Shown: in pieces, positions 26,542 to 36,191 of the stretch
How positions within the stretch are numbered: position 1 is the first letter of the stretch
Layout of the letters: each line of letters begins with the position of its first letter
Assembly (NCBI RefSeq): GCF_030020805.1
Contig: NZ_CP125098.1
Coordinates: 3,309,501-3,373,500, forward strand
Reading direction: 5' to 3'
Length of the DNA: 64,000 nucleotides
Origin: Paenibacillus sp. RC67
GTDB taxonomy: Bacteria; Bacillota; Bacilli; Paenibacillales; NBRC-103111
The notes under the pieces: model-generated
Told to the model about the DNA's origin: nothing
Seen by the model: only the letters and a program-made list of their open reading frames with translations
Database searches by the model: none
Program-made: the position numbers and the translations under genes

Positions 26542-27906
26542 ATGGGAATTGATACGGTACTATGGAGCAAGCTGGTGACAGGAATGACACTAGGGTTCCA
26601 TATGATATTCGCGACAATTGGTGTCGGTATCCCTCTCATGATCGCGATTGCTGAGCTCATCGGCATCCGCAAGCAAGATTCTCACTACACACTGATGGCT
26701 AAGAGGTGGGCGCGGGGGTTTGTTATATCCGTCGCAGTCGGTGTCGTAACAGGCACGGCAATCTCACTGCAACTGGCATTGGTGTGGCCGAATTTTATGA
26801 AGTTGGCGGGGAACGTTATTGCGCTTCCGTTATTCATGGAGGTATTTGCATTCTTTTTTGAAGCTATCTTTCTAGGCATTTATCTGTATACGTGGGATCG
26901 GTTCAAGAACCCATATATTCATTGGCTGCTTACAATCCCCATTGTCGCAGGGGCAGGCATGTCCGCTGTTTTTATCACGACTGTGAATGGTTTTATGAAT
27001 CAACCCGAGGGATTTACCATGCAAGGCGGACAATTTACAGTCGTTAACCCGGTGCAAGCGATGCTGAATACGGCGACGTTCTCCAAAGTGTTCCATGTAT
27101 TAAGCTCGGCCTACTTAACAGGAGCGGCTCTGCTAGCAGGAATTGCGGCCTTTGCGATGCTTAGAAAAGGGGTCACTGGATACCACAAAAAAGCGTTAAA
27201 GCTTATGATGGCCGTTGTCATGTTGTTCGGACTGCTAAACACAGTAGCTGGAGATGCGTCCGCCAAGTTCTTGGCCGAGCATCAACCGGAAAAGCTGGCT
27301 GCTGCGGAATGGCATTTTGAGACCGAGAGCGGCGCGGATTTGATTCTATTAGGATGGCTTGATGCCGAGCATAAAATAATAGGCGCACTTCACCTGCCGA
27401 AGATTCTCAGCTTCCTGGCTTTTGGAAATTTTAACGCGAAAGTAACAGGTCTGAATGAATTTCCTCCAGATGAACAACCTCCACTCCTTGTGCATTATTT
27501 TTTTGACTTGATGGCTGGCATAGGATTTGCGTTATTGGGCATATCCGTTCTGTATTTCCTATTCACATTATGTAAAAAACGCAATGAGCACAACAAATGG
27601 CTACTCCGCATTATTGCTTTAGGCGCGCCACTCGCATTTTTTGGAGTCGAGCTGGGCTGGTTTTACGCTGAGTTGGGTCGGCAGCCGTGGATTTTACGAG
27701 GATATATGCGTGTAGAAGAAGCGGCGACGACATCGCCAAGCGTGAGAATTCTTTTTTTCCTCTTCCTTCTTCTTTACATCGTATTAGGCGTGGTTAGTGT
27801 TCTTGTTCTTCGGCGCTTATTCAACAATAATCCGGCAGAAACTGAGATGGAGAAATGGGCGCAGCATGCGGGCGACAAGAGGACAGGGAAGGGAGCGCAT
27901 GCCTGA
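26542..27906 (+). CDS. cydA: Cytochrome bd oxidase subunit I
   Basis: Protein of 454 residues with about nine membrane helices. It carries the CydA hallmarks: an N-terminal TLGFHMIFATIGVG helix with the heme b595 His, RWARGFVISVAVGVVTGTAI, LPLFMEVFAFFFEAIFLGIY with the conserved Glu pair, and GWFYAELGRQPW near the end. The Q loop is of the short type. It forms the quinol-oxidising, oxygen-reducing core of the complex in the membrane. GGGAGG precedes ATG 26542, and the stop overlaps the start of cydB (TGATG). Confidence 0.95.
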   Translation: MGIDTVLWSKLVTGMTLGFHMIFATIGVGIPLMIAIAELIGIRKQDSHYTLMAKRWARGFVISVAVGVVTGTAISLQLALVWPNFMKLAGNVIALPLFMEVFAFFFEAIFLGIYLYTWDRFKNPYIHWLLTIPIVAGAGMSAVFITTVNGFMNQPEGFTMQGGQFTVVNPVQAMLNTATFSKVFHVLSSAYLTGAALLAGIAAFAMLRKGVTGYHKKALKLMMAVVMLFGLLNTVAGDASAKFLAEHQPEKLAAAEWHFETESGADLILLGWLDAEHKIIGALHLPKILSFLAFGNFNAKVTGLNEFPPDEQPPLLVHYFFDLMAGIGFALLGISVLYFLFTLCKKRNEHNKWLLRIIALGAPLAFFGVELGWFYAELGRQPWILRGYMRVEEAATTSPSVRILFFLFLLLYIVLGVVSVLVLRRLFNNNPAETEMEKWAQHAGDKRTGKGAHA

Positions 27907-28919
27907 TGAGTTACGATTTGATTGGGATTTCGGTACTTTGGCTATTTTTGTATGGGTATCTTATTATAGCCTCCATTGACTTTGGAGCCGGTTTCTTTGC
28001 CTTTTATGCCCGCCTGACCAAGCAGGACCCCCTCATAAATCGTCTGATTTCTCGTTATTTGTCACCCGTATGGGAGATCACAAATGTATTTTTCGTCTTT
28101 TTCTACATCGGTATGATCGGATTTTTTCCAGATACAGCCTATTACTATGGCTCGGCGCTGCTTGTTCCGGGGAGTATTGCAATCGTGCTGCTTGCTATTC
28201 GCGGTTCGTTCTATGCATTTGAAAACTATGGTTCCAAAAATAATATCGTCTATCTGTTTTTGTACGGCGCATCGGGTTTGCTGATCCCGGCTTCGTTGTC
28301 CGTGGCGTTGGCCCTGTCTGAAGGCGGCTTTATCTTGAAGCAGGATCAGACGGTTTCTCTGGATTACTGGGCTTTATTTACAAATCCATTGTCGTGGAGC
28401 ATCGTAGGATTGGCGATTGTGTCTGTCTTGTTTATTAGCGCCTGTTTTCTGGCGTTTTACGCTTCACGGGCAGAGGATCAAGCTGCGTTAAAGCTTATGC
28501 GGACCTACGCGCTTTTCTGGAGCACACCGGCGATTATTATCGCCCTGACGGCCTTTATCTATTTGGGGCAACACAATGAGCGACATTATCAAAATATGAT
28601 GGATTTATGGTGGCTGCTTGCACTCTCTGTTGCCTTTTTCATGATTGCGATGTGGCTGTTATACCGCGGCCGCCGCTATGGGCTAGCATTTGTTTGCATC
28701 ATGCTGCAATTTTTCTGTGCCTTTTTCGCCTACGGGATTGGGCAGTATCCTTATATTCTTGATCCCTACATTACGATTCAGAGCAGCGTCACCTCATCCT
28801 CAATGGGCTTCGCGCTAGTTGTCGTATTTATAGGGGGCATGTGTCTATTGATTCCTTCCCTTATTTTGGTTTTCAAGCTGTTCCTGTTCGATGCGGATTA
28901 CGTGAAAGGGGAAAAATAG
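27906..28919 (+). CDS. cydB: Cytochrome bd oxidase subunit II
   Basis: ATG 27906 overlaps the cydA stop by one base and is preferred over upstream in-frame starts, which would lie inside cydA; the product is 337 residues. It has about eight helices with MSYDLIGISVLWLFLYGYLI, then IASIDFGAGFFAFYAR, SPVWEITNVFFVFF and AIRGSFYAFENYG. It is the structural partner of CydA. Translation is coupled to cydA. Second gene of the cydABDC operon. Confidence 0.95.
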   Translation: MSYDLIGISVLWLFLYGYLIIASIDFGAGFFAFYARLTKQDPLINRLISRYLSPVWEITNVFFVFFYIGMIGFFPDTAYYYGSALLVPGSIAIVLLAIRGSFYAFENYGSKNNIVYLFLYGASGLLIPASLSVALALSEGGFILKQDQTVSLDYWALFTNPLSWSIVGLAIVSVLFISACFLAFYASRAEDQAALKLMRTYALFWSTPAIIIALTAFIYLGQHNERHYQNMMDLWWLLALSVAFFMIAMWLLYRGRRYGLAFVCIMLQFFCAFFAYGIGQYPYILDPYITIQSSVTSSSMGFALVVVFIGGMCLLIPSLILVFKLFLFDADYVKGEK

Positions 28920-28961
28920 GCCGATTACTCGCAGGCTATTACCATAAAGGAGTTGAGTTGG

Positions 28962-30728
28962 GTGAAGGGGAAAAGAAACTTAATCGCTATACAGATGACT
29001 GCCCAACGCAAACGTCTCGTTTACCTGGCATTCATCTCGCTCGCACTAGGCGTCGCCATTGTAAGTCAGGCTGCATTGCTGGCTGAAGCCGTCCAGCGGA
29101 TCTTTGTGGAGAGAGTATCTTTTTCATCGGTTGCCCTACTGCTCGGCATCCTACTGGTCGTGATGGCGATACGTACACTGTTGTCATATGGGAACGGTAC
29201 AGTTGGTTTGCAAATGGCAGCAACAGCCAAAAAAAATATGCGAGCAGCCGTGCTTCAGAATTTTACGCATGCTTCCATGCCTTCCTCTCTTCGAGGGCAA
29301 ACGGGGGGAAAGGTCAGTATGGCGCTGGATGCTGTGGATGAGGCGGATAGTTATTTCAGTCAATACATGCCGCGTATGGTGGAAACGGTCATTATCCCGA
29401 TTCTGATTTTAGTCGTTACGTTTACCCAACATGCCAATTCAGGGATCATCATGCTGGTTACGGCTCCTTTTATCCCGATTTTTATGATTGTGGTGGGGCT
29501 GAAAACGAAAAATAAATCAGAAGAAAAGTATGCGCAATTGGCCGAGTTTGCCGGTACATTTCTAGATTCCCTTCAAGGGCTCGTTACGTTAAAAATATTC
29601 GGACGGGCCCGCCGTCAGCAGCAAGAAATCGAACGCAGTAGCTTAAGATACCGTGATGCCACAATGGATATTTTGAAGATTGCGTTTACGAATACCCTCA
29701 TGCTGGAATCGATTGTGATGCTGAGCATCGGGATTGTTGCTCTCGAACTGGCCATTCAACTGCTTGTCTTCAAATCGATGTCGTTTCACACGGCCTTTTT
29801 TGTTTTGTTGCTCGTACCCGAGTTTTACAGCTTACTAAAGAGTTCGGGCACAGCTTTTCACAATGGGCGAACCAGTATGGGGGCGATTAGCAAGGTTGAA
29901 ACCATGCTCACGGACACGAACGATAGAAACGATCTGAAAGATCAGCCAGTAGGGCTCCTGACATTCCCGAAGGAGCTGTTTCCAATGCCTCCCTCCATTG
30001 AACTGGACAATGTCCGGTTTCAGTATGCACCTGACTCATTTGAGCTGAGTACAGGTTCGATCACAATTGGACCAGGAGATCATATTGCCCTTGTTGGTCA
30101 TAGCGGATCCGGCAAAACAACCTTGCTTCATCTTATTGCTGGATTACTAAAACCGGCGTCGGGGACCATTTTAGTGAATGGAAACCCGCTTACTCAACAG
30201 AATGAGACGATATGGTTCGAACATATTAGCTACATTACGCAGCATCCTTACATTTTTGCAGGTACCTTCGCCGATAATATCGCGATCGGTGCCGGGCGGA
30301 AGGTCTCCAGGGCTGAAATTGAGGTGGCGGCTGCGGACGCGGGTCTTTCGAGGGTTGTATCCCAACTGGAGCAGGGATTTGATACCCCCGTCGGTGAAGG
30401 CGGTAGAGGACTTTCCGGTGGGGAAAAGCAACGACTTGCCGTAGCGCGGGCTTTTTTGAAGCGACCCTCCATTATTTTATTCGATGAGCCGACCGTCGGA
30501 CTCGATCTTCATACCGAGGACATCCTGCAACATTCGATTGTAACCTTGGCAAAATCGGCGACGATGATTACGGTGGCTCACCGATTGTATACCATTCGAC
30601 ATGCGGACAACATTTTGTTTATGGACCATGGCGTCCTAGTGGGCTCGGGACAACACGACGAGCTTATGAAACGCCTGCCTGCGTATGCAGAGATGGTCGA
30701 TGTCCAACGCAAAGGGGTGCCGGGATGA
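28962..30728 (+). CDS. cydD: ABC transporter for cytochrome bd assembly, CydD type
   Basis: GTG 28962 is chosen because AAAGGAG lies nine bases upstream; a TTG at 28953 is too close. The product is 588 residues. An exporter-type membrane domain with six helices (residues of about 15-310) is followed by an ATPase domain: Walker A GHSGSGKTT, signature LSGGEKQRLAVARA, Walker B IILFDEPTVGLD and the H-loop VAHRLYT. CydDC exports thiols (cysteine and glutathione in E. coli) and is needed for bd oxidase maturation. Its stop overlaps the cydC start by four bases. Confidence 0.9.
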   Translation: MKGKRNLIAIQMTAQRKRLVYLAFISLALGVAIVSQAALLAEAVQRIFVERVSFSSVALLLGILLVVMAIRTLLSYGNGTVGLQMAATAKKNMRAAVLQNFTHASMPSSLRGQTGGKVSMALDAVDEADSYFSQYMPRMVETVIIPILILVVTFTQHANSGIIMLVTAPFIPIFMIVVGLKTKNKSEEKYAQLAEFAGTFLDSLQGLVTLKIFGRARRQQQEIERSSLRYRDATMDILKIAFTNTLMLESIVMLSIGIVALELAIQLLVFKSMSFHTAFFVLLLVPEFYSLLKSSGTAFHNGRTSMGAISKVETMLTDTNDRNDLKDQPVGLLTFPKELFPMPPSIELDNVRFQYAPDSFELSTGSITIGPGDHIALVGHSGSGKTTLLHLIAGLLKPASGTILVNGNPLTQQNETIWFEHISYITQHPYIFAGTFADNIAIGAGRKVSRAEIEVAAADAGLSRVVSQLEQGFDTPVGEGGRGLSGGEKQRLAVARAFLKRPSIILFDEPTVGLDLHTEDILQHSIVTLAKSATMITVAHRLYTIRHADNILFMDHGVLVGSGQHDELMKRLPAYAEMVDVQRKGVPG

Positions 30729-32452
30729 ACGAGTTGGCTATTTTGTCTCAAGCTATGATTCGGGAGCGCAAGGATATTATTCTTTCAATTATAGGCGGAT
30801 TTGTCGCCGGCATCGCTGGTGTGGTCCTCTTTTCTGCGAGCGGATATCTAATTTCGCAAACGGTGTTTGCACCTCCGCTTTATACGCTGATCGTACTTAC
30901 TTCGTTGGTCAAGCTGCTTGGTTTACTTCGAGCGGTGAGTCGTTATGGCGAGCGCTTATATTCCCACCGAGCGACATTCTCTATGCTTAGCCGTTTGCGA
31001 TCATCCTTTTTTGCCAAGCTCATTCCTTTAACGCCAGGCATTTTAAATAAAAACCGAAGCGGGGATCTGCTTGCGCGAATCGTTGGGGATGTAGAGAGTT
31101 TGCAGCACTATTTTTTACGCGTCGCGTATCCGCCGATCATTGTTGTCATGGTGTTCTTGACGACAATGCTGGCTACCGCCTCCTTTTCTTTCTGGATGGC
31201 TTGCTTGATGCTGCTCGGTATGCTGGGAACCGTATTGGTCGTGCCGGGAATCGTATTGCTAGGATATCGGAAAATCAATGGGCATGTTCGCAAGCAGCGG
31301 GCGCTGTTGTCTACGGAAGTAACAGAGGTGTTGTATGGTTTCCGGGATCTTAAAGTTTATGGGCAGCTTGCGCAGCGGGAACAGCAACTTCGCCAAGCTT
31401 CTGCTGCATTGGCAGCCGAGCAGCAGCGAGCGGCCGGACAACTGCTACGTGGACAATCGATGCATGCCTTTGTCACATATCTGATTTCCTGGGGGGTGTT
31501 GGCACTTGGTGCTTATCTGATATCGGATGGAACGCTAGCTGGCGTATATCTGGCTATGCTTGTCATGGCCTCACTAACCGTATTTGAAGAAGCAGCGACT
31601 ATGGCCACGTTGCCCGCATATAAGCAAGATAGCGAACATGCAGCCAAGCGGCTGACGGAAGCATTATTAACTCCTATCATGCAGCCGGTGCAGCCAAGTC
31701 GCGCGTTGAATACCGACCATGCCGTTTCTATTAAGTTATCCGGCGTTTCCTTTCAATATGAAGGGGAGTGGAGGCCGGCGTTGAAGAACTTTTCGTTGCA
31801 AATTCCACCAGGATCCAAAACGGCGATTGTTGGACCTAGCGGTTCAGGAAAGTCCACGCTGATTGAGTTGTTGCTCAAGCTGCGTACGCCGACAGCCGGG
31901 GATTTGCGACTGAACGGCATATCGGTACAAGAGCTGGAGGAGTCGAGCATTTGGAAAACGGCTAATGTCGTGCTGCAGCAAAGCCATTTTTTCCGAGGAA
32001 CGATCCGAGATAACTTGCTCATGGATGCTGAGGACCATTCTGACGGCGAACTGTTGGATATCCTCGCTAAAGTGCAATTGCCGACCACTTCATTAACCGA
32101 CCCCGTCTACGAAAAAGGAGAAAATCTATCAGATGGCGAAAAACAGCGATTGGCCTTGGCGCGGGCCATGCTTCGCAATGGAAAGCTATGGCTGCTGGAT
32201 GAGCCGACCTCTTCGCTGGACTATGTGACAGAGCAACGTGTTTTGGCACACTTATACGAACAAGCATCCGAAAATACGCTTCTACTGATTTGTCACCGGC
32301 TTAACGGTTTGGAAGGAATGGACAGAATCGTCGTTATGGAGCAAGGAAGAGTGATCGAATCGGGATCGTATACAGAGTTGATGGAGCAAAAAGGCTATTT
32401 TTATAAGATGAAACAAGTTGAGTTACAATTAATCGGCGAAACGGGGGACTAA
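30725..32452 (+). CDS. cydC: ABC transporter for cytochrome bd assembly, CydC type
   Basis: Protein of 575 residues. An exporter membrane domain with the CydC segment VKLLGLLRAVSRYGERLYSH is followed by an ATPase domain: Walker A GPSGSGKST, signature LSDGEKQRLALARA, Walker B LWLLDEPTSSLD and H-loop ICHRLNG. In the signature the second Gly is Asp, as is common in CydC. It heterodimerises with CydD. ATGA overlap with cydD shows coupling. Last gene of the operon; no clear terminator follows. Confidence 0.9.
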   Translation: MNELAILSQAMIRERKDIILSIIGGFVAGIAGVVLFSASGYLISQTVFAPPLYTLIVLTSLVKLLGLLRAVSRYGERLYSHRATFSMLSRLRSSFFAKLIPLTPGILNKNRSGDLLARIVGDVESLQHYFLRVAYPPIIVVMVFLTTMLATASFSFWMACLMLLGMLGTVLVVPGIVLLGYRKINGHVRKQRALLSTEVTEVLYGFRDLKVYGQLAQREQQLRQASAALAAEQQRAAGQLLRGQSMHAFVTYLISWGVLALGAYLISDGTLAGVYLAMLVMASLTVFEEAATMATLPAYKQDSEHAAKRLTEALLTPIMQPVQPSRALNTDHAVSIKLSGVSFQYEGEWRPALKNFSLQIPPGSKTAIVGPSGSGKSTLIELLLKLRTPTAGDLRLNGISVQELEESSIWKTANVVLQQSHFFRGTIRDNLLMDAEDHSDGELLDILAKVQLPTTSLTDPVYEKGENLSDGEKQRLALARAMLRNGKLWLLDEPTSSLDYVTEQRVLAHLYEQASENTLLLICHRLNGLEGMDRIVVMEQGRVIESGSYTELMEQKGYFYKMKQVELQLIGETGD

Positions 32453-32612
32453 GCGTTTAATTTCTGATTTTTTATTAAATACGGAACACGTAACCACTGA
32501 ATGGTCATATTATTCAAGGAAAATAACCACTTCGGGCCATTCGACTAAAAACATAAAATGCGATAATAGCAACAGGCATAGGTTTAAGGTTCCGTAAAGG
32601 GGTTGTGGAGCG

Positions 32613-33047
32613 GTGAGCCAAATCAACAGAGTGTTGCTTGCAGAACCATCGCAAGAGCATAGAGAGCGGATCAAAAACCTGCTTGAGCTGGATCCGCTAT
32701 TCGAGGTCGTAGCGGAAACTGACTGCGGAAGGGATGCGATATCACTCGCCGATTCATTAAAGCCAGAGGTTGCGCTTGTTGCGGTTGAGAATATCCCACA
32801 TGACGTAGAGCCCCTTCTTAGTGTAATGGAAACGGCAGTAATAAGAAATCTGTGTAGAGGATTCAACATCGAAGAAATCGCCGATCGGTTAGTAATACCG
32901 GGATATACAGAGAAGCTCATACTGAATGACATTCTTTTTAAGTTGAAATTAAAGAGTCGTACTGAGCTGGTCACTTATGCGTCTGACAAAGGAATTTCTA
33001 TGTCTAAGGTAAGCTCGAAAAAAAGAAATAACTTTCGTCCGTATTGA
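32613..33047 (+). CDS. Compact LuxR/NarL-like regulator with shortened receiver
   Basis: GTG 32613 opens a 144-residue frame. Residues 5-65 resemble the first half of a receiver (NRVLLAEPSQEHRERIKNLL...SLKPEVALVAVENIPHD), but the phospho-acceptor Asp is replaced and the second half is missing. Residues of about 72-125 resemble a LuxR-type HTH (NLCRGFNIEEIADRLVIPGY, then TEKLILNDILFKLKLKSRTE). Either a large internal deletion or a phosphorylation-independent regulator is possible. It lies 160 bases after cydC. Confidence 0.55.
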   Translation: MSQINRVLLAEPSQEHRERIKNLLELDPLFEVVAETDCGRDAISLADSLKPEVALVAVENIPHDVEPLLSVMETAVIRNLCRGFNIEEIADRLVIPGYTEKLILNDILFKLKLKSRTELVTYASDKGISMSKVSSKKRNNFRPY

Positions 33048-33100
33048 TTGATCGAAAATACCGAATTGGGTAATGCCTGCAGAAGGAGCGTTTGGATCAA

Positions 33101-33649
33101 ATGAACTCAAATGATCAACCAGCCAATAATAAAAATTATACGATTCCTATAATAGTAACGTCCTTGATTGTAAATTTTGTTATACTTCTTTTGTTTTTTT
33201 CACCGATAGGATACAAAGGAAGTATCAAGTTTGATTTAGTCATCTTCCCGAGAATAAATGGTGTTTTAAATAGCTTTACGTTTATATTTTTGATATCGAG
33301 CTTAATTGCAATTTTGAGAAAAAACATTGAGGTGCACAAAGGTTTCATACTTGCTTCCTTTACCTCGACATTATTATTTCTGGTTTCTTATTTAACATTT
33401 CACTACATGTCCTCAGAAACAGCGGCATTCGGCGGCCAAGGTATTATCAGACCCATTTATTTTTTTATTTTAATTTCGCACAGCATCCTTGCCGCAATAA
33501 TCGTACCGCTAGCCCTATTCACACTTGTTTGGGGATGGACGAATCAAATTCAAAAGCATCGGCGCATTGCTCGATGGACAATGCCTATTTGGCTATATGT
33601 CAGTTTTACTGGAGTAGTAGTGTTTTTAATGATGGAACCATATTACTGA
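33101..33649 (+). CDS. DUF420 membrane protein
   Basis: Protein of 182 residues with five predicted helices. The DUF420 features are RINGVLNSFTFIFLISSLIA, KNIEVHKGFILASF and HSILAAIIVPLALFTLVWGW, HRRIARWTMPIWLYVSFTG; the His-containing helices suggest heme or copper contacts. DUF420 (CtaM-like) proteins help assemble heme-copper oxidases, which fits the respiratory neighbourhood. Start choice is uncertain: a TTG at 33092 lies only 3 bases after AAGGAG and ATG 33101 lies 12 bases after it. Confidence 0.8.
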   Translation: MNSNDQPANNKNYTIPIIVTSLIVNFVILLLFFSPIGYKGSIKFDLVIFPRINGVLNSFTFIFLISSLIAILRKNIEVHKGFILASFTSTLLFLVSYLTFHYMSSETAAFGGQGIIRPIYFFILISHSILAAIIVPLALFTLVWGWTNQIQKHRRIARWTMPIWLYVSFTGVVVFLMMEPYY

Positions 33650-33706
33650 ACAAACTCGCTCATTGAGGGGAATACTAATTCGAATAATTCTGATATAAAC
33701 CGGCAA

Positions 33707-33740
33707 AGCCCACGAGAAATCGCGGGCTGTTTTTCTTTTT
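33707..33740 (+). terminator. Terminator after the DUF420 gene
   Basis: AGCCC and GGGCT arms continue inward by CG/CG and are followed by five T and a second T tract. Confidence 0.75.
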
Positions 33741-33836
33741 TTACAGAACTATAATTATTTTTGCCATTCCTGGTTGTTATTTGAGCTCATTACACAACCA
33801 CAGCGTCTAATGTATCACTCAGTAGGCGCGGCGAGA

Positions 33837-34105
33837 ATGTCTGTCTGGTTAAGCCTCGGAGGGTTTTACCTTGTATTATTTTTGCCTTATCTTTTGATAT
33901 TTGGACTAACAACTCCGATGAAGCGAAAGGGTTCTTCTTTAATTTTCTTCTACCAATAGACCAAACTGTAATATGGATACTGCTCGTTGGAATAGGAATT
34001 ATTTTGTGGGCTCGCCAAAAACTTCAAGTTAGAGAAGAGGAAAAAGACGAGCTCAAGCAACAAATGAGAAGCCGTACGGAAATGCTCGTCATGGCAAATC
34101 AGTAG
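33837..34105 (+). pseudogene. Two-helix membrane protein broken by a frameshift
   Basis: ATG 33837 starts MSVWLSLGGFYLVLFLPYLL, a membrane helix in one frame. Near 33905-33925 the reading has to move to another frame, which then encodes NSDEAKGFFFNFLLPIDQTV, a second helix IWILLVGIGIILWARQ and a charged tail QVREEEKDELKQQMRSRTEM with coiled-coil character, ending at 34105. Each frame alone is too short to be convincing, but together they make a sensible small two-helix protein. A sequencing error cannot be excluded. Confidence 0.4.
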
Positions 34106-34120
34106 CTAAGTAAATTCCGC

Positions 34121-34582
34121 ATGCGGGATTTACTAGTGGATCTTTTCAAAACCTTTGTATTATCTCAACCGTATGTGCTTGGCGTACAATTATATGAGTA
34201 TACTGTGGTCAATAAATCAGGTACAGGGGCAGTTAAACTCAACTTTGTCGACGGATACATACGGGAGCTCATCGATATTAACGCTTCTCAGCAGCTCTAC
34301 TATTCTTATGACATTCAAATGATGAGGGAGTTTCAAGAGGCACAAGAGGCACTTCAAGTTAATGTCGAAGAACGTGAGCAAATTGATCCTGATCGAATGA
34401 TCAAATTTATCCAAAAGTATCATCATTCTCTGTCCGTCAAAACTGAGCCAAGCATTACTGAAGAAGAAGCAAAAGAGTACGCATTTGTCACTCTGGCGAT
34501 TTATATTTTAGAGGACGCTTACGTTCTGTCCATGAGTTCTCATAACCTCCGTATTGATTCCCTTGATCATCTGAGTACGTGA
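34121..34582 (+). CDS. Hypothetical protein
   Basis: A 153-residue frame of unknown family from ATG 34121. It is acidic, mixed alpha/beta, without membrane segments; the middle (DIQMMREFQEAQEALQVNVE) is likely helical. The ribosome site before it is poor. It lies between the frameshifted membrane protein and an alcohol dehydrogenase remnant, so it could itself be partial. Confidence 0.45.
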   Translation: MRDLLVDLFKTFVLSQPYVLGVQLYEYTVVNKSGTGAVKLNFVDGYIRELIDINASQQLYYSYDIQMMREFQEAQEALQVNVEEREQIDPDRMIKFIQKYHHSLSVKTEPSITEEEAKEYAFVTLAIYILEDAYVLSMSSHNLRIDSLDHLST

Positions 34583-34773
34583 AACCAAACGGACGACTGG
34601 TGACTATCGCCGGCCAACCGAATGAAAAGCAGGTAAAAGAGCAGGGTATTACGGCCATTTCATACATTGGATCTCTAAGCACGGACCAGCTAGGGACTAT
34701 AGCTAAGTTGGTCTCGGAAGGGAAAGTAGATGTTAAGATTACAGAAACTGGCGTGCGAATGCGCATGGGCTGA
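34579..34773 (+). pseudogene. C-terminal piece of a zinc-type alcohol dehydrogenase/quinone reductase
   Basis: VKPNGRLVTIAGQPNEKQVK followed by EQGITAISYIGSLSTDQLGT and IAKLVSEGKVDVKI is the last quarter of a medium-chain dehydrogenase/reductase, starting at the typical L-KPGGRLVTI strand. The Rossmann domain and the catalytic N-terminus are missing, and no proper start is present. Confidence 0.6.
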
Positions 34774-35210
34774 GCGAAACGGGGCACGCAAGGGGGAAAA
34801 TCATCGTTAAGGCAAAATGAATTGTGCTTAATAGCGTGAACTGAGGTCACTTGTTTCAGGTTCTTCAGGCTCGACCGATATGGATCACGAAAGGATGTCG
34901 GCAATAAGGACTCACGTGCATGCGCGAGTCCCTTTCTGTCATTTCTACTATGATTTACAATCGATTAACCATAATTGCTCTTGCGCATACGGGCTGTGAA
35001 AATTGTGTAAGGAGTATAAATCCACCTACATCAAGCCTCATACCGCAGGCCAGTGTCAGACTTAATTCAATCCGTCCCCTTAGTTATACATAGTGATGAG
35101 TTACAGACTCGGCTTGCCGCCACGGCTTCGATGCTGTCTGCCACATCGACAAAAAGAGCAAATCCAGAGAACGACTAGCCGGCGATTGCCGTCGTTCGCC
35201 CTCCAAAGCA
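34774..35210. other. Non-coding stretch with one hairpin
   Basis: The only clear structure is GGACTC (34908-34913) with GAGTCC (34926-34931) followed by CTTTCT, which may be a terminator. No gene is seen in the other bases. Confidence 0.4.
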
Positions 35211-36191
35211 CTATCGTCGAGCAGATGGTTCCTCATAGCTTTGCAAGCCGGCGTCGCGCAAAGTTCTTCCGACATAGCCCAACTCTCGACGTGCAGCGGC
35301 ATCGTTGACTGTGAACTCACGCCCGATCATGCGTATCATCGAGCGTGAGATCGGCGGATCGCCGTCTTTCCGCGTGACGGCCCAGATAGTGTCGAGCAGC
35401 CGGCCAATGGCAGAGGCAAGCCAGTAGGGCATCGAACGCAGCTTATCGATGGACAGGCCCTGCAAGTTCGCGAGCGAGGAGACGAACTCACGGAAAGTCT
35501 GCCCTTCCTGGTCTTTGATGAAGAAGGCATGACCGCCTTCTCCGCGTTCAAGAGCGCATTGTATGGCTTCGACCACATTGTCCACGTGGCAGGTTGCAAA
35601 AGCGTAGTCGCCGCGGTCGATGAAGGCGAACTGTCCAGATCTGACTGCTTCGGGAAGCGCTCGACTAAACGGATCACCAGGCCCCCAGATAGCCGGTGGG
35701 CGGAGCGCGATGGTGCGAAAGCCGGGTTTGTTGGCTGCCAGAACCAATAGCTCGGCCCGTGCCTTGCTCGCCAGGTAGGCGGAGAAGTGGTTCGGGAAAG
35801 TTGACGCGCTTTCATCGGCGTCGCGGATGGGCGTACCGCCATTATCCATGAGGATCCCCGCCGCGCTGATGTAGACGAATGTCTTCGCACCGGCGGACTC
35901 AGCTGCCTTCAACAAGGCTACGGTGCCATCGACGTTGGTACGGAAGAAGGGTTCGCGAGGCCCTGAGAAGCGGAACAAGGCGGCCGCGTGCACAACCGCA
36001 TCAATCACCGGCAATATGAGTGGCGTGTTGCTTTCGAGATCGGCATCGACTGGCGTCGCACCCATGGACTTGAGTTTGGCGTGAGATGATGTGGAGCGTG
36101 TGAGAGCGAAAATCTCGTGACCGTCCTCCACGAGCTTAGTGATCAGGCGGCCGCCGAGCAGACCGGTGCCTCCCGTGACGAGAATTTTCAT
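35211..36191 (-). CDS. NAD-dependent epimerase/dehydratase (extended SDR)
   Basis: Protein of 326 residues. The N-terminal MKILVTGGTGLLGGRLITKL is the extended-SDR nucleotide loop, AYLASK is the YxxxK catalytic pair, RPPAIWGPGDPF is the typical extended-SDR strand, and a C-terminal substrate domain follows. It resembles the 3-beta-HSD/NSDHL-like or dihydroflavonol-reductase-like group. The codons are much richer in GC than those of the flanking genes. It overlaps the preceding TetR gene by four bases, so the pair is one operon. The reaction is unknown. Confidence 0.85.
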   Translation of the reverse strand: MKILVTGGTGLLGGRLITKLVEDGHEIFALTRSTSSHAKLKSMGATPVDADLESNTPLILPVIDAVVHAAALFRFSGPREPFFRTNVDGTVALLKAAESAGAKTFVYISAAGILMDNGGTPIRDADESASTFPNHFSAYLASKARAELLVLAANKPGFRTIALRPPAIWGPGDPFSRALPEAVRSGQFAFIDRGDYAFATCHVDNVVEAIQCALERGEGGHAFFIKDQEGQTFREFVSSLANLQGLSIDKLRSMPYWLASAIGRLLDTIWAVTRKDGDPPISRSMIRMIGREFTVNDAAARRELGYVGRTLRDAGLQSYEEPSARR

